A DNA stretch of 64,000 nucleotides, taken from contig NZ_QITQ01000009.1 of NCBI RefSeq assembly GCF_003260265.1, forward strand, positions 1-64,000. Reading direction: 5' to 3'. Made by a program: the position numbers and the translations under genes. Source of the stretch: Roseovarius amoyensis. GTDB taxonomy: Bacteria; Pseudomonadota; Alphaproteobacteria; Rhodobacterales; Rhodobacteraceae. Positions 36,136 through 45,606 of this stretch are shown here, piece by piece (positions within the stretch are counted from its first letter, which is position 1; every line of letters begins with the position of its first letter). The notes beneath the pieces are model-generated. The model worked only from the letters and a program-made list of their open reading frames with translations. It did no database searches and was not told the DNA's origin.

Positions 36136-36634
36136 CGGCGGCCACCTTGACGCTGATCATCCGGTCGGGGTTCGCGGGCGGCTCGCCGTGGGTGATGGCG
36201 TCGACATGTTCCATTCCCGAAATCACCCGGCCATAGACGGTGTATTGACCGTTCAGGAAATGGTTGTCCTTGAAATTGATGAAAAACTGGCTGTTGGCGC
36301 TGTCGGGGTTCTGGCTGCGGGCCGCGCCCAGCGTGCCGCGATCATGGGGGATGTTGCTGAACTCGGCCTTGAGGTTGGGCAGGTCGCTGCCGCCGGTGCC
36401 GGCCATGCGCGGGTTCCAGCCCGATTCCATGTTGGCGTTCTGCACGTCGCCGGTCTGAGCCATGAAGCCGTCGATCACCCGGTGAAAGGCAACATTGTCA
36501 TACTTGCCGGCGCGGGCCAGTTCCTTCATCCGGGCGCAATGGCCGGGGGCGATATCGCTGAGCAATTCGATCGTGACGGTGCCGTCCTTCAGCTCCATCA
36601 GGATGGTGTTTTCGGGGTCCTTGATCTCGGCCAT
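36128..36634 (-). CDS. ppiB: Cytoplasmic cyclophilin-type peptidyl-prolyl isomerase
   Basis: 168 residues, no signal peptide ([20 protein letters not shown]). Core motifs [55 protein letters not shown] and [13 protein letters not shown] are closely similar to those of the exported neighbour, so the two look like a tandem duplication, one copy cytoplasmic and one exported. GGAG precedes the ATG at 36634. Confidence 0.93.
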   Translation of the reverse strand: MAEIKDPENTILMELKDGTVTIELLSDIAPGHCARMKELARAGKYDNVAFHRVIDGFMAQTGDVQNANMESGWNPRMAGTGGSDLPNLKAEFSNIPHDRGTLGAARSQNPDSANSQFFINFKDNHFLNGQYTVYGRVISGMEHVDAITHGEPPANPDRMISVKVAADA

Positions 36635-36769
36635 CGGGGGCTCCTTTTCATTCGCGTTGCAGCGATACCTAAGGCGTTCGGCCCACGATGCCAAGCCGGG
36701 AGGTTGACGCCCCCGCCACGGCGGGCCAATAGGTGCGCGACAGATGCAGCAGCAAGGGGCGACGTGACG

Positions 36770-37984
<1,215 letters not shown>

Positions 37985-38094
37985 CCCCTCACGCCCCCCC
38001 GATGTTAGCGTCACCAGAATTGCAACCGCGCCCCCCCTCGCCTAGAAGCAGGCCTAAGCAGCGGCAGGGCCGCGAAAGATAGCGGAGCGTTTTC

Positions 38095-38985
38095 ATGAGC
38101 AAGCAGGATCAAGCGAACCGGATGCGCACGGGCAAGGGTTTTGTCGCCGCGCTCGACCAGTCAGGCGGTTCCACCCCCAAGGCGCTGCGGCTCTACGGTA
38201 TCGCCGAGGATCGCTATTCGAATGAGGCCGAGATGTTCGACCTCATTCACCAGATGCGCACGCGCATCGTACAATCGCCCGCATTTTCGGGCGAGCGCAT
38301 CTTGGGCGCGATCCTGTTCGAACAGACGATGGAACGTGACATCGCCGGCAAACCCAGCCCACATTACCTGTGGCAGGAACGCGGCGTCGTGCCGTTCCTC
38401 AAGGTCGACAAGGGGCTGGACGAGGAAAAGGATGGCGTGCGCCTGATGAAGCCGATGCCGGGGCTCAAGGACCTGCTGGTGCGGGCCAATGCCGCCGGCA
38501 TCTTCGGCACCAAGATGCGGTCGGTCATCGACGCGGCCAACCCCGGCGGCATCGCCGCCGTCGTCGGTCAGCAGTTCGAGATCGCCGGTGAAATCCTGGA
38601 TGCCGGGCTGGTGCCGATCGTCGAACCCGAGGTGACCATCTCGATTTCCGACAAGCGCGAGGCCGAAGACTTGCTGCTGGCCGAAATCACGCGACATCTC
38701 GACGCACTGCCCGCCGACCGGCAGGTGATGCTGAAACTGACCCTGCCCGAGGCGGCCAACCTGTACCGCCCGCTGGTCGAGCATGACCGCGTGATGCGTG
38801 TGGTGGCCCTGTCGGGCGGCTATTCGAGGGACGAGGCAAATGCCCGACTGGCCGAAAATCCGGGCATGATCGCCAGTTTCAGCCGCGCCCTGACCGAGGG
38901 GCTGAGCGACGATCAGACCGACGAGGAATTCAACCAGGTGCTGCAAGCATCGGTCGACAGTATCTACGCCGCGTCAACCGCCTGA
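38095..38985 (+). CDS. Class I fructose-bisphosphate aldolase
   Basis: 296 residues. [20 protein letters not shown] opens the barrel; GILFEQT-like [28 protein letters not shown] and [20 protein letters not shown] follow, with LVPIVEPEV; Schiff-base lysines of the bacterial class I type lie in VKVDKG/GTKMRS-like segments. It makes or cleaves fructose 1,6-bisphosphate without a metal. Same strand as pgk; could be read through from it. Confidence 0.9.
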   Translation: MSKQDQANRMRTGKGFVAALDQSGGSTPKALRLYGIAEDRYSNEAEMFDLIHQMRTRIVQSPAFSGERILGAILFEQTMERDIAGKPSPHYLWQERGVVPFLKVDKGLDEEKDGVRLMKPMPGLKDLLVRANAAGIFGTKMRSVIDAANPGGIAAVVGQQFEIAGEILDAGLVPIVEPEVTISISDKREAEDLLLAEITRHLDALPADRQVMLKLTLPEAANLYRPLVEHDRVMRVVALSGGYSRDEANARLAENPGMIASFSRALTEGLSDDQTDEEFNQVLQASVDSIYAASTA

Positions 38986-39084
38986 TGGCGTTCCTTTCCG
39001 CTGGCGCGGCCCCGCGCCGGCACATAACGCGCAACTTTTGCAAAGCGTTCCGGCCACATTCGGCATCATTGTGAAAAATCTCGG

Positions 39085-39113
39085 TTGACGGGTCCGCCGC
39101 CCGCCCATAGTGT
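39085..39113 (+). promoter_or_regulatory. Sigma-70-type promoter of the ilvB leader
   Basis: TTGACG (39085-39090), 17 bp, TAGTGT (39108-39113). A start near 39120 would lie just before the leader peptide's ribosome site (GGAG at 39130-39133). Confidence 0.55.
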
Positions 39114-39141
39114 TCCGCGCACGAAAATCGGAGTAAACCCC

Positions 39142-39192
39142 GTGATCCGCATGATTGTACTTCTGGTAGGAACTTGGCGCATGGGCCGGTAA
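39142..39192 (+). CDS. ilv leader peptide (attenuator)
   Basis: 16 codons, GTG start at 39142 with GGAG (39130-39133) eight bases upstream, stop TAA at 39190-39192. The peptide reads MIRMIVLLVGTWRMGR: two Ile, two Val and two Leu within residues 2-9, exactly the three products of the downstream pathway. A second in-frame ATG at 39151 would still keep five of them. The peptide itself is surely not functional; its translation senses charged tRNA-Ile, -Val and -Leu and sets transcription past the attenuator at 39220-39244. The gene is too short for normal gene finding. Confidence 0.88.
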   Translation: MIRMIVLLVGTWRMGR

Positions 39193-39244
39193 CGGACACC
39201 CTGAACGGTACCCCATGCGCCCCCGTCTGACCGGGGGTTTTTTT
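39176..39244 (+). terminator. Transcription attenuator of ilvB (mutually exclusive hairpins)
   Basis: Terminator: CCCCCG (39220-39225) with CGGGGG (39232-39237), loop TCTGAC, followed by seven T (39238-39244). Antiterminator: GGCGCATGGG (39176-39185) with CCCATGCGCC (39212-39221), ten perfect pairs, whose 3' arm shares two bases with the terminator's 5' arm. The antiterminator's 5' arm lies at the end of the leader coding region, so a ribosome that reaches the stop masks it and lets the terminator form, while one stalled at the Ile/Val/Leu codons (39154-39168) leaves it free. Confidence 0.85.
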
Positions 39245-39285
39245 ATGCTCGAAAGAAAAGATGACGTCATGAACGGAGCAAACAT

Positions 39286-41043
39286 ATGACACGTCAGATG
39301 ACCGGAGCGAAAATGGTGGTTCAGGCGCTGAAGGATCAGGGCGTGGATGTTGTATTCGGCTATCCCGGCGGGGCGGTGCTACCGATTTATGACGAGGTCT
39401 TTCAGCAAAACGATATTCGTCACATCCTGGTGCGGCACGAACAGGGCGCGGTGCACGCGGCCGAGGGGTATGCCCGTTCGACCGGAAAACCGGGTGTTGT
39501 GCTCGTCACCTCCGGCCCCGGCGCCACCAACGCGGTCACCGGCATCACCGACGCGCTGATGGATTCGATCCCGATCGTGGTGCTGTCAGGCCAGGTGCCG
39601 ACCTTCATGATCGGCAACGACGCCTTTCAGGAGGCTGACACTGTGGGCATCACCCGCCCCTGCACCAAGCACAACTGGCTGGTGTCGGACACCGGCAAGC
39701 TGGCCGACACCCTGCACCAGGCGTTCCACGTCGCCACCTCGGGGCGGCCCGGGCCGGTGCTGGTCGACATCCCCAAGGATGTCCAGTTCGCCAGCGCCGA
39801 ATACGTGCCGCCGCAAAAGGCGCGCACCTCGCACTATCAACCGCAGGTCAAGGGCGACACCGCCACGATCACCGAACTGGTCGAGGCGCTGGAAACGGCC
39901 GAGCGGCCGATCTTTTACACCGGCGGCGGGGTGATCAATTCGGGCCCGGCGGCCTGTCAGCTGTTGCGCGAACTGGTCGATGCCTCGGGCATTCCGATCA
40001 CCTCGACCCTGATGGGGCTAGGCGCCTACCCGGCATCGGGCAAACACTGGATGGGCATGCTGGGGATGCACGGGCTTTACGAGGCCAACATGGCCATGCA
40101 TGGCTGTGACCTCTTGATCAATATCGGCGCGCGTTTCGACGACCGCATCACCGGGCGCGTCGATGCCTTCAGCCCGCATTCCAAGCGCGCCCATATCGAC
40201 ATCGACCCCTCGTCGATCAACAAGGTGATCCGCACCGACATCCCCATCGTCGGCGACATCGCGCATGTGCTCGAGGATGTGCTGAAGATCTGGAAATCGC
40301 GTGGCCGCAAGGTCAACCGCGAAGGGCTGCAGAAATGGTGGGCCCAGATCACCGAATGGCGCAAGACCGATTGCCTGGCGTTCAGCCAGAAAGGCAAGGT
40401 GATCAAGCCGCAATACGCCCTGCAGCGGCTCGAGGAACTGACCAAGGGGCACGACCGCTATATCTGTACCGAGGTCGGCCAGCACCAGATGTGGGCGGCG
40501 CAGTACCTGGGGTTCGATGATCCCAACCGCTGGATGACGTCGGGCGGCCTAGGTACGATGGGCTATGGCCTGCCCGCCTCTGTCGGCGTGCAGGTGGCCC
40601 ACCCCGACGCGCTGGTCATCAACGTCGCGGGCGAGGCTAGCTGGCTGATGAACATGCAGGAAATGGGCACCGCGGTGCAATTCAGGCTGCCGGTCAAGCA
40701 GTTCATCCTGAACAACGAGCGTCTGGGCATGGTGCGCCAGTGGCAGGAGCTACTGCACGGTGAACGCTATTCGCATTCCTGGTCCGAGGCCCTGCCCGAT
40801 TTCGTCAAGCTGGCCGAGGCGTTCGGCGCCAAGGGCATCATCTGCACCGATCCCGCCGACCTGGACGACGCGATCATGGAAATGATCGAATATGACGGGC
40901 CGGTGGTGTTCGACTGCGTGGTTGAAAAGCACGAGAACTGTTTCCCGATGATCCCATCGGGCGAGCCGCACAACAAGATGCTGCTGGGCGCAGACGCCTC
41001 GACCAAGGACGTCATCGGCGCCTCGGGCGCGGTCCTGGTCTGA
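39286..41043 (+). CDS. ilvB: Acetolactate synthase, large subunit
   Basis: 585 residues. N-terminal ThDP domain VDVVFGYPGGAVLPIYDE and the catalytic Glu in VRHEQGAVHAAEGYARS; FAD domain LIGARFDDRITG-type (INIGARFDDRITGRVDAFSP); C-terminal ThDP/Mg region reads VINVAGEASWLMNMQE in place of the common GDGS form, a variant typical for alphaproteobacteria. It condenses two pyruvates, or pyruvate and 2-oxobutyrate, as first step to Val/Leu/Ile. It is regulated by the attenuator just upstream. AACGGAGC precedes the ATG. Confidence 0.95.
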   Translation: MTRQMTGAKMVVQALKDQGVDVVFGYPGGAVLPIYDEVFQQNDIRHILVRHEQGAVHAAEGYARSTGKPGVVLVTSGPGATNAVTGITDALMDSIPIVVLSGQVPTFMIGNDAFQEADTVGITRPCTKHNWLVSDTGKLADTLHQAFHVATSGRPGPVLVDIPKDVQFASAEYVPPQKARTSHYQPQVKGDTATITELVEALETAERPIFYTGGGVINSGPAACQLLRELVDASGIPITSTLMGLGAYPASGKHWMGMLGMHGLYEANMAMHGCDLLINIGARFDDRITGRVDAFSPHSKRAHIDIDPSSINKVIRTDIPIVGDIAHVLEDVLKIWKSRGRKVNREGLQKWWAQITEWRKTDCLAFSQKGKVIKPQYALQRLEELTKGHDRYICTEVGQHQMWAAQYLGFDDPNRWMTSGGLGTMGYGLPASVGVQVAHPDALVINVAGEASWLMNMQEMGTAVQFRLPVKQFILNNERLGMVRQWQELLHGERYSHSWSEALPDFVKLAEAFGAKGIICTDPADLDDAIMEMIEYDGPVVFDCVVEKHENCFPMIPSGEPHNKMLLGADASTKDVIGASGAVLV

Positions 41044-41050
41044 GTCCGGG

Positions 41051-42307
41051 GTGCAGCAGCCGGTGACCTTGAACCCCGCATCGACCGGCCCCGAGGCCGG
41101 TGATGCCCGGCTTGCGGTCTTTGACCACCGCCGCGGCTGGCAGTTGGGGCTGCTGGGTGCGGCACTGACGCTGATGTTCTGCGTCATCTTCATCGGCGGC
41201 GCCGTCGTCGAAATCGGCGAAAAGGGCCTGATATCGTTCTCGGTCGATTTCTACGTGTTCTGGGCCGCGGCAAAGCTGGCGCTGGCGGGCACACCGCTTG
41301 ATGCCTTCAGTGTCGAGCGGATCACCGAGGCGGCGGGTCTGGTCAATTCGGACTGGATGCCCTGGGCCTACCCACCAGGTTTCCTGCTGATAATCTCACC
41401 TCTGGGGGCCCTGCCGTTTGCCCCCGCTTGGGCGGTCTTCACGCTGGTATCCCTGGCCGCCGTCATCTGGGCCACGCGGCCATTTGCCGGAGGACGGATA
41501 CAGGTGGTGGCCGCTGCCGCGCTGGCCCCGGCGATGCTGCCATGTCTGCTGGTCGGACAAACGACGCTGTTGTGGATTGCGGGGCTGCTGGCCGCCCTCG
41601 CCGCCCTTCGTGACGGCCGGCCGGTCCTCGCCGGCTTGTTCATCGGGCTACTGACGCTGAAGCCGCAACTCGGGCTGCTGATACCGGTGGCGCTGCTGGC
41701 ATGCGGCGCCTGGCGGACAATCATGTCGGCCACACTGACGGCGGTGGTGGCGGCCGGCATTCCGACGCTGATCTACGGCACTACCTACTGGGGCAGCATG
41801 TTGGCGATGATGTCCGAGCATGGCGAAATGGTACGCGGCGCGATCAGCCGCCTGGACCTGATGGTCAGCCCATATTCGGCTATTGCAAGGCTTGGCGTGC
41901 CGGAAACGACCGCACTGCTGCTGCAATGGACAATCGCCGCCGTTGCGGCCTGCGCTGTCTTTGTCGTCTGGCGCAACCCCACGGCTTCGTTCGACCCGCG
42001 CGCGGCGGTACTTCTGACGGCGATCCCGCTCGCCTCGCCCTATCTGTGGCACTACGAATCCGCGTTTCTCGCGCCGGCGGCATTGTTCATGCTGCGCGCA
42101 GGGGCGATCACCACCCGCCCCGCCGGCATCGTGCTGGCACTGGCGATGTGGCTAGGGCTTGCACCTTCGGCGCTGGCGATGCTCCATTCAGGCACGGCCG
42201 ATGTCTTTCGCCTTGTCTTTTTGCCGATCGCATGTATCGCCTTTGCCGCCTGTCTGCGCCACGCATTCTTTCACCCCCGGGCGGGCACCCGCCCCGCGAC
42301 GCCCTGA
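41051..42307 (+). CDS. GT87/DUF2029-like membrane protein inside the ilv operon
   Basis: 418 residues from a GTG at 41051, 7 bp after the ilvB stop. About ten hydrophobic segments; an acidic residue at the end of the first extracytoplasmic stretch (SVDFYVFWAAAKLALAG) and a YPP motif (PWAYPPGFLLIISPLGAL) match the GT87 layout and the protein at 5351-6694. It lies between ilvB and ilvN, which are usually adjacent, on the same strand with 33 bp to ilvN, so it must be on the same transcript. A link to branched-chain amino acids is not evident. GT87 enzymes use polyprenyl-phosphate sugars; the substrate is unknown. Confidence 0.65.
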   Translation: MQQPVTLNPASTGPEAGDARLAVFDHRRGWQLGLLGAALTLMFCVIFIGGAVVEIGEKGLISFSVDFYVFWAAAKLALAGTPLDAFSVERITEAAGLVNSDWMPWAYPPGFLLIISPLGALPFAPAWAVFTLVSLAAVIWATRPFAGGRIQVVAAAALAPAMLPCLLVGQTTLLWIAGLLAALAALRDGRPVLAGLFIGLLTLKPQLGLLIPVALLACGAWRTIMSATLTAVVAAGIPTLIYGTTYWGSMLAMMSEHGEMVRGAISRLDLMVSPYSAIARLGVPETTALLLQWTIAAVAACAVFVVWRNPTASFDPRAAVLLTAIPLASPYLWHYESAFLAPAALFMLRAGAITTRPAGIVLALAMWLGLAPSALAMLHSGTADVFRLVFLPIACIAFAACLRHAFFHPRAGTRPATP

Positions 42308-42340
42308 CCACCTACCGTTCACGAGGAAAGGCACCAACGC

Positions 42341-42901
42341 ATGTCCGCTCTGAAAATCAAGAAAGGCTCGACCAAGCATTCGGCCTATAACCTGCGCCCC
42401 ACCTTTTCCGACACCACCGAGACGCACACGCTGGCGGTGATCGTCGACAACGAACCCGGCGTTCTGGCGCGGGTGATCGGGCTGTTTTCGGGGCGCGGCT
42501 ACAACATCGACAGCCTGACCGTGGCCGAGGTCGACCACACCGGGCACACCAGCCGCATCACCATCGTCACCACCGGCACGCCGCAGGTGATCGAACAGAT
42601 CAAGGCGCAGCTGGGGCGCATCGTGGTGGTGCACGAGGTCCACGACCTGACGGTCGAGGGCCGCTCGGTCGAGCGCGAATTGGCGCTGCTCAAGGTCGCG
42701 GGCGAGGGGGAAAAACGGGTCGAGGCGCTGCGGCTCGCGGATATCTTCCGCGCCAACGTGGTCGACAGCACGCTTGGCAGTTTCGTGTTCGAGATCACCG
42801 GCACGCCCGACAAGATCGACGCGTTCGCCGACCTGTTGCGCCCGCTGGGCCTGACCGAGATCGCGCGCACCGGCGTCGCGGCCCTGCCCCGCGGGGCCTG
42901 A
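42341..42901 (+). CDS. ilvN: Acetolactate synthase, regulatory small subunit
   Basis: 186 residues. The N-terminal ACT domain is clear (ETHTLAVIVDNEPGVLARVI, GLFSGRGYNIDSLTV) and binds valine for feedback inhibition; the C-terminal ALS_ss domain has RVEALRLADIFRANVVD and FVFEITGTPDKIDAFADLL. It binds and activates the ilvB product. AGGAAAGG lies before the ATG. An N-terminal extension of about 28 residues (KIKKGSTKHSAYNLRPTFSD) is usual in alphaproteobacteria. Confidence 0.95.
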   Translation: MSALKIKKGSTKHSAYNLRPTFSDTTETHTLAVIVDNEPGVLARVIGLFSGRGYNIDSLTVAEVDHTGHTSRITIVTTGTPQVIEQIKAQLGRIVVVHEVHDLTVEGRSVERELALLKVAGEGEKRVEALRLADIFRANVVDSTLGSFVFEITGTPDKIDAFADLLRPLGLTEIARTGVAALPRGA

Positions 42902-43291
42902 TCAACAGTAGGCGCGCGCCGCCAGCCGTTCTTCGACGCCGTTTCCGGGGTGCAGCACCACCACGCGCGCCGACTGCTTTTGCGGCCGGACGCGGGGATC
43001 GTGCGTTTCCGGACGGGGCAGAACGATCGGGTCGCGCTGCAGCCCGGCCGTGGCCGATTTCAGAGTGGCCGCAAGCGCGGGATATTCATGCGGCGCGACG
43101 ACACAGGGGTCGACGGCGAGGCGCAGTTCGTTTTCTTCGCGCAGGTCGAATTCGACCAGATCGCCCGGGGCTAATTGTGACACCTCCGGGGCATCGCAAT
43201 CGTGTTTGAAGAACGCGAGATTCTGGTGGTCTTCGCACCAGATTACCGCCTTGTTGCGCTTGCTGTCGCTCCAGAGCACCACACCGTACAT
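42902..43291 (-). CDS. Uncharacterised protein, possible OB-fold N-terminus
   Basis: 129 residues from the ATG at 43291 (YGVVLWSDSKRNKAVIWCED); a further upstream ATG at 43303 lies beside an inverted repeat and is less likely. The first 65 residues have the alternating pattern of a small beta-barrel, similar in layout to cold-shock domains (GVVLW..., AVIWCEDHQNLAFF, GDLVEFDL), but the RNP motifs are not convincing. The C-terminal half is polar. Its stop abuts ilvN's stop (convergent). Not assigned to a family. Confidence 0.6.
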   Translation of the reverse strand: MYGVVLWSDSKRNKAVIWCEDHQNLAFFKHDCDAPEVSQLAPGDLVEFDLREENELRLAVDPCVVAPHEYPALAATLKSATAGLQRDPIVLPRPETHDPRVRPQKQSARVVVLHPGNGVEERLAARAYC

Positions 43292-43299
43292 GGCTTCCC

Positions 43300-43321
43300 C
43301 CAAGTGATTAATTACACTTGG
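43300..43321. promoter_or_regulatory. Inverted repeat upstream of the 42902-43291 gene
   Basis: Arms CCAAGTG (43300-43306) and CACTTGG (43315-43321) around an AT-only core, nine bases before the ATG at 43291. Could be an operator or an mRNA hairpin covering the ribosome site. Confidence 0.55.
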
Positions 43322-43401
43322 AGTTTGAAGCAGATGCAGAAGAAATGAATGGGGCTATTTGAGTGCAGGAAAGAGAGATTTGTAACAGATACCCCCAATG
43401 G

Positions 43402-43419
43402 TGACGCTAATTAGCGTCA
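43402..43419. promoter_or_regulatory. 18-bp perfect palindrome upstream of the XRE-type regulator
   Basis: TGACGCTAATTAGCGTCA, perfectly symmetrical, in the gap between two divergent genes, about 100 bp before the regulator's start. It fits a dimeric helix-turn-helix protein's site, most simply the adjacent regulator's own operator. Confidence 0.65.
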
Positions 43420-43517
43420 GCCCTGCCTCTTATTGGCGTCGAATGCGCTGGAAAGGGGCCGGAATCTCGTTTAGTTTCGCCCCAAAGCGCCCATCTAAAC
43501 CGGAAGTTTATTTCATA

Positions 43518-44342
43518 TTGTCAGAACAACGTAAAGAAGAACGGCATCGTTCCGCCGAAGATCCGGCAGCGTTGCGCAAGGTCTTCGGCGAGAACCTGCG
43601 CGTGCTTTGCCAGGGCTATCCGTCGATCTCGGGGCTGTGCCGCGACCTGGGTATCAACCGGACCCAGTTCAACCGCTATATTTCCGGGGAAAGCTTTCCC
43701 CGCCCTGACGTGCTGCACCGGATCTGTGGCTTTTTCGAGACCGACGCGCGCATCCTGCTTGAACCCGTCGCCGACCTGCAGGCCGCATCAGGCGACATGG
43801 TTAACCATCCCTTTCTGAGAGGCTTTTTCGGCAGCGCCACGATCGAGATTTCGGAGTCGCTCTTTCCCAGCGGATTCTACCGTTTTGCACGCCGCAGTTT
43901 TGTCGATGCGCACCGCTTTGTCCTGGGGCTGGTGCGGATTTCGCGCACCGATGGCTATACCTTTCTGCGCGGGTTCGAGCCGCGCAACGCCGTGCGGGAA
44001 CAGGGCCTGTCGATGGCCCGCCGCGACCGCGAATACCGCGGCATCGTCATGCGCCAGGAAGAGGGCATCATGGCCATCGTCACACACCGCGATTCGCTGT
44101 CCTGCTCGTTCAACTTCCTGACTCCGGAAACCGCCTTTCAGTCGAACCTGTGGGAAGGCTATGCCAGCCGCACGGTGCGCGAAAAGGTCACCGGCGACCG
44201 CGCCACGCGGATGGTCTATGAACATCTCGGCGCCAGCGCCAGGCAGGCCTTGCCCTCGGCAAGGAAAACCGGCGTCGTGGGCGTCGATGAACTACCGCCC
44301 TTTTATGTGCATCTCCTGCGTCCCAACCAGCCCTTCCGCTAG
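43518..44342 (+). CDS. XRE-type helix-turn-helix transcriptional regulator
   Basis: 274 residues from a TTG at 43518 (SEQRKEERHRSAEDPAALRK). The frame stays open to an ATG at 43398, but that longer version would include the palindrome at 43402-43419 and a poor-quality 40-residue leader. A Cro/CI-type helix-turn-helix is seen: LRVLCQGYPSISGLCRDLGI then NRTQFNRYISGESFPRPDVL. The larger C-terminal part (from about residue 100) has no recognised sensor domain. Neither partner genes nor ligand can be named. Confidence 0.78.
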   Translation: MSEQRKEERHRSAEDPAALRKVFGENLRVLCQGYPSISGLCRDLGINRTQFNRYISGESFPRPDVLHRICGFFETDARILLEPVADLQAASGDMVNHPFLRGFFGSATIEISESLFPSGFYRFARRSFVDAHRFVLGLVRISRTDGYTFLRGFEPRNAVREQGLSMARRDREYRGIVMRQEEGIMAIVTHRDSLSCSFNFLTPETAFQSNLWEGYASRTVREKVTGDRATRMVYEHLGASARQALPSARKTGVVGVDELPPFYVHLLRPNQPFR

Positions 44343-44430
44343 GGGCTGGTCCGGGGTGGCGGCGTGTTGCGCCGTGCGGGGATGGTCTTTACCCTTGCAT
44401 TGTGCCCTTCAGCGCAGGTAATTAAACATA

Positions 44431-44448
44431 CGTTCAATTCCTCGAACG
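44431..44448. promoter_or_regulatory. Possible operator of the valine-degradation operon
   Basis: CGTTC (44431-44435) and GAACG (44444-44448) form an inverted repeat 15 bp before the first ATG, overlapping the expected promoter zone. Half-sites are short, so this is tentative. Confidence 0.35.
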
Positions 44449-44463
44449 ACAGGAGGCCAGCCC

Positions 44464-45606
44464 ATGGATTTCGCCCTTTCCGAGGAACAGACCGCCATTT
44501 TCGAGATGGCCCGTGCGTTCGGACAGGAACACATCGCGCCCCATGCCCGCACCTGGGAACGCGAGGGCACCATCCCCCGCGAGTTGTGGCCGCAGCTGGC
44601 CGAACTGGGATTCGGCGGGCTTTACGTATCGGAGGGCGCGGGCGGATCGGGGCTTTCGCGGCTCGAAGCCACGCTGGTTTTCGAGGCGCTCAGCATGGCC
44701 TGCCCGTCTGTGGCCGCGTTCCTGTCGATCCACAACATGTGCGCACGGATGATCGACAGCTACGCCGACGACGCGTTCAAGGACCGGGTGCTGCCCGGCG
44801 CCCTGTCGATGGATACGGTGCTGTCCTACTGCCTGACCGAGCCCGGCTCTGGCTCTGACGCCGCCGCGCTGCGCACGCGCGCAAACCGCGACAATGCCGG
44901 CTATACCCTGAACGGCACCAAGGCGTTCATCTCTGGCGGCGGTTATTCGGACGGCTACGTCGTGATGGTGCGCACCGGCGAAGACAGCCCCAAGGGCATT
45001 TCAACCGTCTATGTCGAGGCCGGCACGCCGGGGCTGTCATTCGGCGCGCCCGAGGACAAGATGGGCTGGCGCGCCCAGCCGACCGCGCAGGTGCAATTCG
45101 ATAATTGCACCATTCCCGCCGAAAACCTGATCGGTGAAGAGGGCAAGGGTTTCACATATGCGATGGCCGGGCTGGATGGCGGGCGGCTGAACATATCGGC
45201 CTGTTCGCTGGGGGCGGCACAGACGGCGATGGACGCAACCCGCGCCTACATGCGCGAACGCAAGACCTTCGGCAAAAGCATCGACAGTTTCCAGGCGCTG
45301 CAGTTCCGGCTGGCCGACATGGAGATAGAGCTGCAGGCCGCGCGCACCTTTCTGCGGCAGGCGGCGTGGAAGCTGGACACACAGGCGCCCGATGCCACCA
45401 AGTTCTGCGCCATGGCCAAGAAATTCGTCACCGAGGCCGGCAGCCGCATCGTCAACCAGTGCCTGCAACTGCATGGCGGCTATGGCTACCTTGCCGACTA
45501 CGGCATTGAAAAACTGGTGCGCGACCTGCGCGTGCACGAAATCCTCGAAGGCACCAACGAAATCATGCGCATGATCGTGGCGCGTCAACTGATGGCCGAG
45601 ACATGA
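44464..45606 (+). CDS. Acyl-CoA dehydrogenase, probably isobutyryl-CoA dehydrogenase
   Basis: 380 residues. FAD/acyl-CoA sites: YCLTEPGSGSDAAALRTRAN, FISGGGYSDGYVVMVRT, YMRERKTFGKSIDSFQALQF, and the C-terminal catalytic Glu in HEILEGTNEIMRMIVARQL. The two genes coupled downstream encode 3-hydroxyisobutyryl-CoA hydrolase and 3-hydroxyisobutyrate dehydrogenase, so the substrate is most likely isobutyryl-CoA from valine. AGGAGG lies before the ATG. The stop overlaps the next start. Confidence 0.88.
   Translation: MDFALSEEQTAIFEMARAFGQEHIAPHARTWEREGTIPRELWPQLAELGFGGLYVSEGAGGSGLSRLEATLVFEALSMACPSVAAFLSIHNMCARMIDSYADDAFKDRVLPGALSMDTVLSYCLTEPGSGSDAAALRTRANRDNAGYTLNGTKAFISGGGYSDGYVVMVRTGEDSPKGISTVYVEAGTPGLSFGAPEDKMGWRAQPTAQVQFDNCTIPAENLIGEEGKGFTYAMAGLDGGRLNISACSLGAAQTAMDATRAYMRERKTFGKSIDSFQALQFRLADMEIELQAARTFLRQAAWKLDTQAPDATKFCAMAKKFVTEAGSRIVNQCLQLHGGYGYLADYGIEKLVRDLRVHEILEGTNEIMRMIVARQLMAET

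Noticed and set aside
35987-36769. Upstream extension of the pgk frame
   Set aside because: It runs through the two cyclophilin genes on the other strand; the family start is at 36770.
43398-43517. Longer N-terminus for the XRE-type regulator
   Set aside because: It would include the palindrome and a non-homologous leader; the TTG at 43518 fits better.
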